Below, piece by piece: positions 7,233 through 15,529 of a DNA stretch of 35,114 nt. Within the stretch, counting starts at the first letter, position 1. Every line of letters starts with the position of its first letter. A model generated the notes under the pieces. That model had not been told where the DNA came from, did no database searches, and was given only the letters and a program-made list of their open reading frames with translations. Both the position numbers and the translations under genes were made by a program. The DNA lies in NCBI GenBank assembly GCA_027451805.1, contig DAIDIF010000242.1, positions 1 through 35,114 on the forward strand. Reading direction: 5' to 3'. The DNA is from Acidobacteriota bacterium (GTDB taxonomy: Bacteria; Acidobacteriota; Terriglobia; Terriglobales; SCQP01).

Positions 7233-8594
7233 ATGAAGCTGCCGAAACCGTCGCTCGCGGCACTGGCGCTCCTGGCGCTGGCCTTTGCCGCCGCCCCGGC
7301 GCTCTTGCGCGCCCAATCCGGGGGCACCGACCCGGCCTACGTCGCCGGCTACAACGCCGGCTATCCGCTGGGGCAGCAGGATCAACGCCAGGGCTTCGCC
7401 GCCAACGCGCACAAATTTAGCGCCTATCAGCAGGCCGACGCGGGCTACACCCCCGACTACGGCACCCGCACCGCCTGGCGCGCCGCCTTCCAAAGCGGCT
7501 TCGACGACGGCTACGGCGACGGCTACGGCGGGCGCCCGCGCTCGGTGATGCTCGCCGGCGGCACTTCGGCCGCCCCCGCGCCCGGCGGCGGCGGCGCCGC
7601 CACCCCTCCGGTCCTGATCGGCGGTGACACCGCGCCGGCCGCGCCGGCCGCATCCACGGCGCCGCCTCCACCCCCGACGCCGGAGCTGGTCAAGACCGCC
7701 CGCGGCAACGGCTATCGCGAGGGCTACAACATCGGCCAGTCCGATGCCGACTCCAACGCCGTCTACAACGCCACCGCCAGCCGCGAGTACCAAGACGCCA
7801 ACATCGGCTACTCCGCCGCGCTCGGCTCCAGCGCCGACTACCAGGAGGAGTTCCGCCTCGGCTTCTCCGCCGGCTACGACGACGGCTTCAATCATCGCCT
7901 CTACAACACCGCCGAGGGGGCGCGCACCGCGCCCCCGGCGGCTGCCGCGACCGCCTCCGCGGGGGGCAACAACCTGCCCACCAGTCCCAAGCGCGCCGCG
8001 GCGCGGCCGAGCGGGGTTTACGACAACGGCATCCTGGTGGCGCAGGGCACGCAACTGCAGACCACGCTCGATAGCGAGCTCGACACCAAGAACTCCTATG
8101 GTGGCGAGGCCTTCACGCTCACCACCACCGTCCCCGTCTGGGTGGGCAGCGTGGCCGCAATCCCCGCCGGCAGCAAGATCGAAGGCATCGTGGAAAAGGT
8201 CACCCGCGGCGGCAAGCTCAGCGGCCACGCCCAGATTCAGTTGCAGTACAACACCCTCACCCTCCCCGGCCAGACGCCGATCGCGCTCAACGCCACCACC
8301 TACGCTGTCGGCGCCGCCGCGCAATCGGTCAACTCCAACGAGGGCACGGTCAACGGGCAGGGGCCCAGCACCGCCAAGCACGCCGCCACCGGCGCCGCCA
8401 TCGGGGCGATTCTCGGCGGCATCTTCGGCGGGGGCGGAGGCCTGCTGCGTGGCGGCATCGCCGGGGCCGCGGTCGGGACCGCCGGCGTGCTGATCTCGCA
8501 CAAGAAGGACATCGCGCTGCGCCAGGGCGAGCAGATCACCGTACGGCTCGACCAGCCGCTCGAGTTGCCCAAGATTGGCACGGCGAGCAACTAG
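7233..8594 (+). CDS. Secreted protein with duplicated Gly/Tyr-rich module and glycine-zipper C-terminus
   Basis: ATG 7233 is preceded by a strong GGAGGAGGAG ribosome binding site, giving 453 residues with a signal peptide (1-27, ending LLRAQ). Two copies of a module of about 65 residues follow, at roughly 36-101 and 158-222. Both share the pattern GYxxGYxxGQxD, then YQxAxxGY, then FxxGFxxGYxDGxxxR. A Pro/Ala/Gly linker separates them. The C-terminal half (about 265-450) has IPAGSKIEGIVEKVTRGGKLSGHAQIQLQYNTLTLPGQ-type sequence, then a glycine-zipper segment (AATGAAIGAILGGIFGGGGG) and a final beta segment (ITVRLDQPLELP). This C-terminal arrangement is seen in acidobacterial exported proteins of unknown function. 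A role in the envelope is inferred; no enzyme motif is seen. Confidence 0.8.
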   Translation: MKLPKPSLAALALLALAFAAAPALLRAQSGGTDPAYVAGYNAGYPLGQQDQRQGFAANAHKFSAYQQADAGYTPDYGTRTAWRAAFQSGFDDGYGDGYGGRPRSVMLAGGTSAAPAPGGGGAATPPVLIGGDTAPAAPAASTAPPPPPTPELVKTARGNGYREGYNIGQSDADSNAVYNATASREYQDANIGYSAALGSSADYQEEFRLGFSAGYDDGFNHRLYNTAEGARTAPPAAAATASAGGNNLPTSPKRAAARPSGVYDNGILVAQGTQLQTTLDSELDTKNSYGGEAFTLTTTVPVWVGSVAAIPAGSKIEGIVEKVTRGGKLSGHAQIQLQYNTLTLPGQTPIALNATTYAVGAAAQSVNSNEGTVNGQGPSTAKHAATGAAIGAILGGIFGGGGGLLRGGIAGAAVGTAGVLISHKKDIALRQGEQITVRLDQPLELPKIGTASN

Positions 8595-8598
8595 TTCG

Positions 8599-9951
8599 AT
8601 GGGCGGGTTGGGTCGCCGGGGTCGCGCCGCTCCCGCTCTCGCCGGCGCGGTGCTGGCCCTGCTCGCCGCCGCCGCCCGCCCGGGTCCGCAAGCGCGTGCC
8701 GCGGTACCGTCCGGCGGCCCCGCGCCGACGTTCTACCGGAATGTTCTGCCGATTCTGCAGCAACACTGCCAGAGCTGCCACCGGCCGGGTGAGATCGGGC
8801 CCATGCCGCTCGAGAGCTACGCCCAGGCGCGCCGCTACGCCGCCGCCATCCGCCGCAAGACCTCGGCGCGCGCCATGCCGCCCTGGTTCGCCCAGCGCGG
8901 CATCGGCCGCTGGGCCAACGATCCCTCGCTGACCGCCGCGCAGATCCGCACGCTCGCCGCCTGGGCGGCCGCCGGCGCGCCCGCCGGCGACCCGCGCGCC
9001 GCGCCCCCGCCCCGGCACTGGACCCGCGGCTGGAACATCCCGCCCCCCGACCGCGTCTTCCGCATGCCGGTCGCGGTGCACCTGCCTGCGCACGGAGACG
9101 TCGCCTACACCTACGAGATCGTGCCGACGCACTTTCGCCACGCGCACTGGGTGCGGATGGTCGAGGTCCGCCCCTCCAGCCGCGCCAACGTGCACCACGC
9201 CGTGGTCTACGTGCGCCCGCGGGGCTCGGGCTGGCTGCGCGGCGCTCCGGTGGGCGAGCCGTTTACCGCCGAATCGCTGCTTGGGCGGCGCTACCTGCGC
9301 AACGCGCTGGCCACCACCAGCGATATTCTGCTGGTCTACGCGCCCGGCAGCGCGCCCGGACGCTGGCCCCATTCGATGGGCGAAAAGATTCCGGCCGGCG
9401 CCGACCTGGTCTTCCAGATGCACTACATCACCTCCGGCCGCCCGGCGGTGGATCAGGCCAGCGTCGGGCTGGTGTTCAACCGCAAGCCGCCGGCGCAGCG
9501 CGTGCTCACGCTGCAGCTCACCAACAGCAGCTTCGTGATTCCGCCCCACGCCGCCAACTACCGCGTCGAGGTCCACGGCTCGCTGCCCGGCAACGCCACG
9601 CTGCTCAGCTTTTTCCCGCACATGCACCTGCGCGGCAAGCGCTTCGCCTACAACCTCATCGGCCGCGACGGCCGCATCCATCCGCTGCTGATCGTGCACT
9701 GGAACTTCTACTGGCAGCGCAGCTACATTCTGGCCAAGCCGTTGTTTCTCAAGGCCGGCACCGTGCTCCAGGCGGTGGCCTGGTACGACAACTCCAGCGC
9801 CAACCCCCACAACCCCAACCCCAACGTCGCCGTGCGCTGGGGCGACCAGACCACCAGCGAAATGATGGTGGGGTTTTTCGACATCGCAGTGCCGGCCAAC
9901 ATCAACAAACAGCGGTACTTTGCCGAACGCGGCTCCCGCGCCGGCCGCTGA
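8599..9951 (+). CDS. Heme-c / copper type II ascorbate-dependent monooxygenase-like protein
   Basis: The 450-residue exported protein begins with a hydrophobic signal segment. A cytochrome c heme site, CQSCH at residues 57-61, and the downstream MPPW segment follow. The rest resembles the PHM-type copper monooxygenase fold. Candidate copper ligands are the HH pair in NVHHAVVYV, the His in QMHYITSG, the HMH of FPHMHLRGK and the Met of SEMMVGFF. These match the two-copper arrangement (HHH and HHM) of peptidyl-glycine monooxygenase relatives. Bacterial members with a fused N-terminal heme domain are known mostly from acidobacteria and planctomycetes, and their substrate is unknown. ATG 8599 is 4 bp after the previous stop. 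An upstream in-frame TTG at 8575 is less likely. Confidence 0.8.
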   Translation: MGGLGRRGRAAPALAGAVLALLAAAARPGPQARAAVPSGGPAPTFYRNVLPILQQHCQSCHRPGEIGPMPLESYAQARRYAAAIRRKTSARAMPPWFAQRGIGRWANDPSLTAAQIRTLAAWAAAGAPAGDPRAAPPPRHWTRGWNIPPPDRVFRMPVAVHLPAHGDVAYTYEIVPTHFRHAHWVRMVEVRPSSRANVHHAVVYVRPRGSGWLRGAPVGEPFTAESLLGRRYLRNALATTSDILLVYAPGSAPGRWPHSMGEKIPAGADLVFQMHYITSGRPAVDQASVGLVFNRKPPAQRVLTLQLTNSSFVIPPHAANYRVEVHGSLPGNATLLSFFPHMHLRGKRFAYNLIGRDGRIHPLLIVHWNFYWQRSYILAKPLFLKAGTVLQAVAWYDNSSANPHNPNPNVAVRWGDQTTSEMMVGFFDIAVPANINKQRYFAERGSRAGR

Positions 9952-9979
9952 TAGAGTAGTAGCAGCGGGTGCCGCAGGC

Positions 9980-10873
9980 TTGCACGCCATCCTCATCTAC
10001 TGCTTCCTTCTCGGCCTGCTCCACGGCATCGTGCCGGACGAGCACACCTGGCCGATCACCTTCAGCTACGCCATCGGCAGCGGCGGGAGCTGGGAGGGGA
10101 TGCGCCGCGGCATTTACTTCGCCGCCGCCTTCACGGTGCAGCGCGCGCTCATGTCCGAGCTCGCCTACCTCGCGCTGGCGCAGTTTCTTCGCCGTCCCGC
10201 GGTCAACGCCATCGTCTACGTTGTGGTGGGACTGGCGATGTCGCTCGCGGGCTGGATCTTGCTGCGCAGCGGCCGCTACGGCCACATCCATCTGCTCGGC
10301 CATCACCATGAATGCGAAGAAGAGATGGAAACCTCGGGCGCGTTGCTCGGCCGCCGCCATGCTCCCTGTGACGAGCCCGGCCACGTCCCCGCCGAGGTCC
10401 ACGATGGCGCGCTGCCGGCGCGCTGGACCATCGTGCACGGGTTCATCGCCGGTTTCGGCATCGGCGGCTTCGGCGTCTACGTCAACGGGGTGGCCGCGCC
10501 CGCGATGCCCAACGCCTGGGCGGCGGTACTGCCGGGCCTGCTCTTCGGCCTTGGCACCATCGTCACGCTGGGGCTCATCGGCGCCGCCTTCGGGGCCGGC
10601 CTGCCGGCGCTCACCAAGCTGCAACGCGCCGACGTGCAGCGCTTCGGCGCCCACGCCGGGGCGCTGATCCTGTTCGCCGGCGGTTTCCTTTTCATGCTGG
10701 CCGGCATCCTGCTGGGCTTGGGGGTGGGCGGCCGTTGGCCGGTGGATTTTGGCTACATCGTGATCGCCGCGTTCGTGCTGGCGGTGGCCATCCCGGCGCT
10801 GGTCTACGCCTGGCGCAAGACCCCGCGCCCGCCCGCTGCCGCGGCAAGCGAGCCCCGCGACGCCCCGCATTGA
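9980..10873 (+). CDS. NicO/UreH-like metal transporter, membrane protein
   Basis: The protein has about six hydrophobic segments. The first contains LLHGIVPDEHTWP, a histidine/acid motif like the HX4DH signature of nickel/cobalt permeases, though with different spacing. A cytoplasmic-type loop is rich in His, Cys and acidic residues (HIHLLGHHHECEEEME, then HAPCDEPGH), consistent with metal binding. The second half has HGFIAGFGIGGFGVY, a repeat of the first motif. Transport of Ni, Co or another divalent metal is inferred. The start is uncertain. The frame is open from TTG 9920, overlapping the previous gene, but TTG 9980 places the first membrane helix at the N-terminus and avoids overlap. TAGAGT at 9952-9957 could be its -10. 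Confidence 0.7.
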   Translation: MHAILIYCFLLGLLHGIVPDEHTWPITFSYAIGSGGSWEGMRRGIYFAAAFTVQRALMSELAYLALAQFLRRPAVNAIVYVVVGLAMSLAGWILLRSGRYGHIHLLGHHHECEEEMETSGALLGRRHAPCDEPGHVPAEVHDGALPARWTIVHGFIAGFGIGGFGVYVNGVAAPAMPNAWAAVLPGLLFGLGTIVTLGLIGAAFGAGLPALTKLQRADVQRFGAHAGALILFAGGFLFMLAGILLGLGVGGRWPVDFGYIVIAAFVLAVAIPALVYAWRKTPRPPAAAASEPRDAPH

Positions 10874-10888
10874 CGGGCGCCGGGGTGC

Positions 10889-11587
10889 TTATTGCACGGG
10901 GTTGATGATGATGCGGCCGGTCTTGATGTCTTTGCCGTCCAGCTTGAACTGCACGCTGTCGTACTCGCTGGGGCAGCACTTGCGGTCCCCGGGGGCGTAG
11001 CGCGCGGCCCGCAGCGTCAACTGGCGCTTCTTCGCGTTCCAATCCGCGCCCGCGCCGCCGCGGCAATCGTAGCTGAACTGCTGCGCCAGCATCAACCGGC
11101 CCTGCTTCAGCTCCATCACCTGCACGATGCCGGTGCAGCTGGCCAGCTTCTTGCCGGTATAGAGCACGCTGTAGACCAGCAACGCCGACTTGCCCGGCGC
11201 CTTGGGGAGCTCCACCGGGGTGGCTTTGATCACCTGGAACTCGAACGGATTCTTTTCGTCCTGGCTGTGATCGTACAGCCCGCGCACCACCGGGATCATC
11301 GTCGGCGCGCCCGTGGCGCTGTCGCCCGGCACCATGCCGTCAATGCCCAAAGCGTCGGTGGGGTAAAGGGCGTAGGTGAAGCTCTGCAGCGGAAACTGCG
11401 ACAGACTGGCGAGCGGGGGCGCGTGCAGGGGCGCGTTGAGCACGAATGAGGTGATGCGTCCGTAGCTCTTGAATCCGGAGGACTTGGTGTGCTTGAACAG
11501 CCCAAGCTGCCCCCAGGCGGGCAGCGCCAGCCAGGCCCCCAGCAGGGCGGCCAGCATCCAGCGTGACGGCGGCGACAGGCGAAACAC
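10889..11587 (-). CDS. Exported protein of unknown function
   Basis: The 232-residue protein has an N-terminal signal peptide (about residues 8-26, LAALLGAWLALPAWGQ). The mature part is mostly beta in character. It contains five cysteines: one in LASCTGIV, one in SYDCRGG, and a CC pair within GDRKCCPSEY near the C-terminus, suggesting disulfides in the periplasm or outside. The GDxKCCPS-Y phrase near the end recalls LppP/LprE-type lipoproteins, but there is no lipobox. The start codon is GTG 11587. It is convergent with the NicO-like gene (15 bp apart) and divergent from the Ca2+/H+ exchanger. On the minus strand TACACT lies 13 nt before the start. No function is assigned. Confidence 0.6.
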   Translation of the reverse strand: MFRLSPPSRWMLAALLGAWLALPAWGQLGLFKHTKSSGFKSYGRITSFVLNAPLHAPPLASLSQFPLQSFTYALYPTDALGIDGMVPGDSATGAPTMIPVVRGLYDHSQDEKNPFEFQVIKATPVELPKAPGKSALLVYSVLYTGKKLASCTGIVQVMELKQGRLMLAQQFSYDCRGGAGADWNAKKRQLTLRAARYAPGDRKCCPSEYDSVQFKLDGKDIKTGRIIINPVQ

Positions 11588-11620
11588 GGCGATGATTTTC
11601 AGTGTACCGTGTTTTCAGCG

Positions 11621-12733
11621 ATGCCCAGCGAACCCGCGGAACCCCGCTCGCGCCTGACCGGCTCGCGCGCCCTGGACGCCCTGCTGCCCGCCGGCGTCAT
11701 TGCCATCGCGCTGGCGCTGTTGCACCTGCCGCCGCTGTGGTCGTTTCTGTTCGCCGCCGTCGGCCTGGTGCCCGCCGCCTCGCTTTTGGGCCGCGCCACC
11801 GAGGAGCTGGCCTCGCGGCTCGGCTCCGTCGCCGCCGGATTGGTGCAGGCCACGCTCGGCAATGCCAGCGAACTGATCCTCGGCATCGTGGCGTTGCATG
11901 CCGGCCTGGTGGAGGTGGTCAAAGCCTCGCTCGCAGGCAGCATCATCAGCAACCTGCTGCTCATTTTGGGCATGGCGATGCTGTTCGGCGGCCTGCACCG
12001 CCCGCGCCAGCGCATTGACCGCGACCTCGCCCGCACCAACGCCGCCACGCTGTTTCTCGCCGCCGTCGGCCTGGTCGTGCCCGCCGTCTTCGCGCTCAGC
12101 ATCTACGGCGATCTCGGCGCCAACCGCCCGGCGGTCGAGAACATGAGCTTGTGGACCGCCGGCATCCTGATCCTGGTCTATATCGCCAGCCTGCGCTACC
12201 AATTCGATTCCACCGCGTCCGCGCGCCGCCGGCGCACCTCCACCGGCCGCCGCAGCGGCCCGCTCGCCGCCATGGCCCTCACCACCGCCTACATCGCGGT
12301 GCTCAGCGAACTGCTGGTCAGCGGTCTGCAGTCGGCCCAGCAGGCCTTCCACGGCACCGACCTGTTCTGGGGGGGCGTGGTCTTCGCCATCATCGGCAAC
12401 GCCGCCGAGCACGCGGTCGCGGTCTCCGCCGCCCGCCGCAACGACATGGACCTGGCCATGGCCATCGGCGTCGGCTCCAGCCTGCAGATCGCGCTGCTGC
12501 TCGCCCCCGCGCTGGTGTTCGTCTCGCTCGCCTTCGGCCATCCCATGTCGTTGGTGTTCACCGGCATCGAAGTGGTGGCGGTGGTGCTCTCCACCATCCT
12601 GGTCGGCATGATCGCCTCCGACGGCGAAACCAACTGGTTCGAGGGCGCGCAGCTGCTCGCCGTCTACGCCATCCTGGTGGTTGGATTCTACTTCGCGCCC
12701 CTGCTGGAGCGCGTCGCCAGCACCAGCCGGTAG
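11621..12733 (+). CDS. Calcium/proton exchanger (CaCA family, CAX type)
   Basis: About eleven transmembrane segments are arranged as two homologous halves carrying the CAX alpha repeats. These are GNASELILGIVAL in the first half and GNAAEHAVAVSAA in the second, with the paired Glu residues that bind the ion. A basic loop (SARRRRTSTGRRSG) separates the halves. The protein exchanges cytoplasmic Ca2+ for H+ across the inner membrane. Length (about 370 residues) is typical. ATG 11621 is preferred; an in-frame GTG at 11609 would add four residues. The 3' end overlaps the convergent DedA-type gene by 46 bp. Confidence 0.92.
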   Translation: MPSEPAEPRSRLTGSRALDALLPAGVIAIALALLHLPPLWSFLFAAVGLVPAASLLGRATEELASRLGSVAAGLVQATLGNASELILGIVALHAGLVEVVKASLAGSIISNLLLILGMAMLFGGLHRPRQRIDRDLARTNAATLFLAAVGLVVPAVFALSIYGDLGANRPAVENMSLWTAGILILVYIASLRYQFDSTASARRRRTSTGRRSGPLAAMALTTAYIAVLSELLVSGLQSAQQAFHGTDLFWGGVVFAIIGNAAEHAVAVSAARRNDMDLAMAIGVGSSLQIALLLAPALVFVSLAFGHPMSLVFTGIEVVAVVLSTILVGMIASDGETNWFEGAQLLAVYAILVVGFYFAPLLERVASTSR

Positions 12734-13311
12734 ATCGAGTACGCGCTGGCGATGATCGCCACCACCATCAATGCCTCGATGAAGCGCTCGAACCCGGGCG
12801 TGCTGAGCCAGCCCGCCACCGCCCGTCCAAAGTAGAGCGCCGCCAGCCCTTCCGCCAGAAAGCGCGCGAACCGCATCAGCGCCAGCGTGCCCAGAAACGG
12901 CGCCTGCCGCACCTCCAACGCCCCCGCCCCGAGCACGAACGCGGTGAACGGAAACGGCGGCGGGATCAGCGCCGGCACCGCCAGCAGCACCGGCCCTTTG
13001 CGCCCGATGGTGTGCTGCATGCGGTCGAAGCGCGGCTTCGACATATGCGCCCGGATGAAGTTTTCACCCCCGGCCCGGCCCACCGCATACATGACCCAGC
13101 AGCCGATCACCGACCCCAGCGTCGCGGCGAGCACGTAGGCCGGCAACAACTTGTGGTGCAGCGACACCATCACGATCACCGCGATGTCGTTGGCGAACGG
13201 CAGGGTCAGAACGCTCGAGTCGAGCGCGCCCAGCAGCACCAGCCCCGGCGGCCCCAGCCGGAGAAAGAAGTAGAAAAAGGCGGCCAGCCAGCCGTGGCCC
13301 GTGGGCAGCAT
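12688..13311 (-). CDS. DedA / VTT-domain membrane protein
   Basis: The protein has four to five hydrophobic segments. The early motif LGALDSSVLTLPFANDIAVI matches the re-entrant loop and the Glu/Asp-containing helix of VTT (SNARE-associated, YqaA/DedA) proteins. GSVIGCWVMYAVGRAGG and ALIPPPFPFTAFVLGAGAL give the G-x-x-x-G and Pro-rich second motif. These proteins are lipid scramblase/flippase-like and in bacteria recycle undecaprenyl phosphate or act on phospholipids. ATG 13311 is chosen. A TTG at 13335 would overlap the upstream stop in a TTGA arrangement and is an alternative. The C-terminal 15 codons overlap the Ca2+/H+ exchanger on the other strand. Confidence 0.85.
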   Translation of the reverse strand: MLPTGHGWLAAFFYFFLRLGPPGLVLLGALDSSVLTLPFANDIAVIVMVSLHHKLLPAYVLAATLGSVIGCWVMYAVGRAGGENFIRAHMSKPRFDRMQHTIGRKGPVLLAVPALIPPPFPFTAFVLGAGALEVRQAPFLGTLALMRFARFLAEGLAALYFGRAVAGWLSTPGFERFIEALMVVAIIASAYSIYRLVLATRSSRGAK

Positions 13312-13331
13312 CGCTGGATTGGATGCCGGGC

Positions 13332-13928
13332 TCAATAGTACGCCGCCGACAGCGTCATCTTCACCAGCCGCCCGCGCGCGTCGAAGCTCGACTCCAGAAT
13401 CTGCGGCTTCGAACTTCCGGCCCAGGAGAAGTTGAACACGATCAACCGCATCGTCTGTCCGCGCCAGCTCGCTTGCCCGACAAAAAACGGCTTGCCGTAG
13501 ATGGCGAGCAGTTGCCGTGGCGAGTCACCCAGCCGCAGGCCCCGCCCGGTGGCGAAGCGGCGCGGCGGGAGAGACCCGCGGCAGGCATTTCCGGCGCGCG
13601 CCCGCTCCACCGTCACCGCGCGGATGACGCCCCGCGGGTTGGCCTCCAGGCTGATCTCAAGGTTGCGCCGCGCGTCGCACCAATCGTACACATCGCGCTC
13701 GTCCGCCGACGGATGCCGCCAGTCCGCCCCCAGCCGCTGCTCCGCCGTGCGAATGTCCGTCTGCCCCGGGCGCAGCCCCGCCAACGTGAGCTCGTTGACG
13801 TTGCCGGGCGGATGATCGGCGCTGTCGGCCGGGTCCTGCGCCCGCGCCCGCGCCAGCAGCAGCAGCGCCAGCGCGGCGAAAACGGCCGCGCGCACGACGT
13901 TGGGCACAAAGGGGCGAGCCACCGGCAC
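13332..13928 (-). CDS. Exported hypothetical protein
   Basis: The 198-residue product has a signal peptide (about residues 10-31, ending ARARAQ). Two internal phrases, LTLAGLRPGQTDIRTAEQRLG and GRGLRLGDSPRQLLAIYGKP, look like two copies of an 'LxxGxxxxxxxxxxG' unit, as in small SmpA/BLIP-like alpha-beta proteins. One pair of cysteines (YDWCDARR, GNACRG) could form a disulfide. It begins at GTG 13928, 3 bp after the stop of the upstream gene, and is followed by the DedA-type gene on the same strand. The three genes probably form an operon. No function is recognised. Confidence 0.6.
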   Translation of the reverse strand: MPVARPFVPNVVRAAVFAALALLLLARARAQDPADSADHPPGNVNELTLAGLRPGQTDIRTAEQRLGADWRHPSADERDVYDWCDARRNLEISLEANPRGVIRAVTVERARAGNACRGSLPPRRFATGRGLRLGDSPRQLLAIYGKPFFVGQASWRGQTMRLIVFNFSWAGSSKPQILESSFDARGRLVKMTLSAAYY

Positions 13929-13931
13929 GCT

Positions 13932-14561
13932 TCACCCGTTACCTGCGTCGCCCAGGACCTCTTGCCCGGCTTCCCCGGCGGCATCGCGCAGGCGCTGCAC
14001 CAGCTTCTGCGTCCAGTCGGTCTCTTCGTCCGACCACAACCGCCGCATCCGCGGGCGCATTTGCTGCTGGGCCTTGTGGCAATAGGCCAGCAGCTGCAGG
14101 ATGTTCGCCTGCAGATGCCGGCGCGTGTCCACGTTCCAGGGCGCCGCCTCCGCCAAAAACGCCTCGTCCAGCCCGAAATCCACGCTCAACTGGCCCTCTT
14201 CCGCGGCTAGCCCTTCGGCGAAGCTGGGCCCCAGGCTGGTGAACCGCACCGGGTGCAGCGCCTGCTCCCACCCTTGCGCGCCGTAGCGCCACAGCATCCA
14301 CGCCAGATCCATCTCGCAGGCGCAGTCCTCGTGCACGAACCCGCGCATCTCTTCCAGCGCTTCCGCCACCGTCATTCCGCCGGTGGCGCGCTCTTCCACC
14401 AGCGCCGGTTCGCTCCAGTTCAGCGCCACGACCCGGAACTGCTGTACGCCCCGCTCCAGCGCCTCAATTGGCAGCACCTCGGCGGCATGCGCCAGCCGGG
14501 GCAGGATCTGCGCCGTCGTCTGGCTGTCGAACCAGAGACTGAAGCGGATACGATCGCCCAT
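13932..14561 (-). CDS. Cytoplasmic hypothetical protein
   Basis: This protein of about 209 residues starts at ATG 14561 (MGDRIRFSLWFDSQ). It has no signal peptide or membrane segment and is rich in Glu, Trp and Leu. It contains HEDCACEMD with two cysteines, and a helical C-terminal half (ANILQLLAYCHKAQQQM) that looks alpha-helical. The upstream frame stays open to 14636, but the ATG is preferred because TACGCT on the minus strand ends 6 nt before it, the same layout as other genes here. It heads a likely operon with the exported protein and the DedA-type gene. No family is recognised. Confidence 0.55.
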   Translation of the reverse strand: MGDRIRFSLWFDSQTTAQILPRLAHAAEVLPIEALERGVQQFRVVALNWSEPALVEERATGGMTVAEALEEMRGFVHEDCACEMDLAWMLWRYGAQGWEQALHPVRFTSLGPSFAEGLAAEEGQLSVDFGLDEAFLAEAAPWNVDTRRHLQANILQLLAYCHKAQQQMRPRMRRLWSDEETDWTQKLVQRLRDAAGEAGQEVLGDAGNG

Positions 14562-14567
14562 TCTTAC

Positions 14568-14573
14568 AGCGTA
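14568..14573 (-). promoter_or_regulatory. -10-like TACGCT, 6 nt before ATG 14561
   Basis: On the minus strand TACGCT is followed by GTAAGA and the ATG. The same bases form a near-palindrome GCGTATGC on the plus strand, so a plus-strand -10 for the gene at 14607 may overlap. Confidence 0.4.
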
Positions 14574-14606
14574 TGCGGTGGCCTTGCCGGAGGCAAGCCG
14601 CATCCA

Positions 14607-14822
14607 ATGGAGTTCGGAGTCTACGTGGAATCGCACCAGGAACGAGCCTACCGCTCCGCCTTCCGCAAGGTGGAGGCACTACAGATTGAGCTGGCCCGCC
14701 ACGTCTACTCGGTGCAGCGCCGCCAGGAAGCGGAGCGCAAGCTGAGCGAAGCATTGGCGGTGCTCGACCGCACCCGCCGCGAGCTGATCCAGCAGCGCAA
14801 CCACCCGCGCGCGGCCGCCTGA
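14607..14822 (+). CDS. Small coiled-coil protein
   Basis: This 71-residue protein is almost entirely alpha-helical with heptad-like spacing (RKVEALQIELARHVYSVQRRQEAERKLSEALAVLDRTRRELIQQ), so a coiled coil is likely. It is highly charged, with no membrane segment. A GGAGG at 14589-14593 lies 13 nt upstream, a long but usable spacing. The compact start and the change to normal coding character support a real gene, but no family is recognised. It is followed 47 bp later by a membrane protein on the same strand. Confidence 0.5.
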   Translation: MEFGVYVESHQERAYRSAFRKVEALQIELARHVYSVQRRQEAERKLSEALAVLDRTRRELIQQRNHPRAAA

Positions 14823-14857
14823 GCGCCTTGGACGGGCGCGGCCGCCCGTGGCTGGCG

Positions 14858-14863
14858 TATGCT
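14858..14863 (+). promoter_or_regulatory. -10-like TATGCT, 6 nt before GTG 14870
   Basis: TATGCT is followed by GGGCGC and then the GTG start, again predicting a leaderless transcript. Confidence 0.4.
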
Positions 14864-14869
14864 GGGCGC

Positions 14870-15529
14870 GTGAACCGCCTGCTGCGTTTCCTGGGTCCGG
14901 CACTGGCCGTCGCCGCCCTGTTTGCACTGCCTGCGCTCCGGCTGGTGCTGCCCATGCTGCCGCCGGCGCAATGGAGCGTGGCCGGCATGGCTGCCGAGAT
15001 CATGCCCGCCGCCCGCTCCAACCCTCCCGCGCCCCCGGGGGCGCGCCAGCCGGATCTGCGCGAGCTGCTGCGGCAGGCGCGGACGATGCAGCAGCAGTTC
15101 GGCGGCGGCGGCGACGCGGCGTTGCAGCGGGGGTTCGCCGCCGCCGCGCTCATCCCGGCCGCGGCGCTGGCCGCCGGCGTGCTGGCGCTGCTGAGCTGGC
15201 TCTGGCTGCTGCTCGGCTGGCGGGCGGTGGCGATGGTCAACGCCGCCGGCGGCGCCGCGGCCGCGCTCTACGCCATCGGGGCCAGCGCCTGGCTGACGCA
15301 TCTGGCCCGCGCCGCCGCGGCGCAGGCGATGGCGCGCATGCAGCAGAACCTCTCCGGCATCATGCGCACGCTGGACTGGGGCAAGCTCGGGCATGAGCTT
15401 GCCGGCAACATTGGCCTGGTGCCTGAGGCCGGCCTTTACGTGCTGCTGCTCGCCTTCCTCGCCATCCTGCTGGCGCCGCCGGCGCAGCGCCGCCCGCCGG
15501 TGGCTAGCGATGGGCCAGCCGCAAATTGA
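14870..15529 (+). CDS. Multi-pass membrane protein of unknown function
   Basis: The protein of about 219 residues has a hydrophobic helix near the N-terminus (ALAVAALFALPALRLVLPM). A Pro-rich external-type loop with LRELLRQARTMQQQF follows, then two helices (AAALIPAAALAAGVLALLSWLWLLLGW and a following Ala/Gly-rich one), an amphipathic stretch and a last helix (YVLLLAFLAILLAPP). GTG 14870 is chosen over TTG 14828 because it starts just before the first helix and has TATGCT 6 nt upstream. The 3' end overlaps the convergent SDR gene by 26 bp. No function is recognised. Confidence 0.6.
   Translation: MNRLLRFLGPALAVAALFALPALRLVLPMLPPAQWSVAGMAAEIMPAARSNPPAPPGARQPDLRELLRQARTMQQQFGGGGDAALQRGFAAAALIPAAALAAGVLALLSWLWLLLGWRAVAMVNAAGGAAAALYAIGASAWLTHLARAAAAQAMARMQQNLSGIMRTLDWGKLGHELAGNIGLVPEAGLYVLLLAFLAILLAPPAQRRPPVASDGPAAN

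Noticed and set aside
8575-8598. TTG 8575 as the start of the copper monooxygenase
   Set aside because: It lies inside the previous gene; ATG 8599 comes 4 bp after the stop and gives a normal signal peptide.
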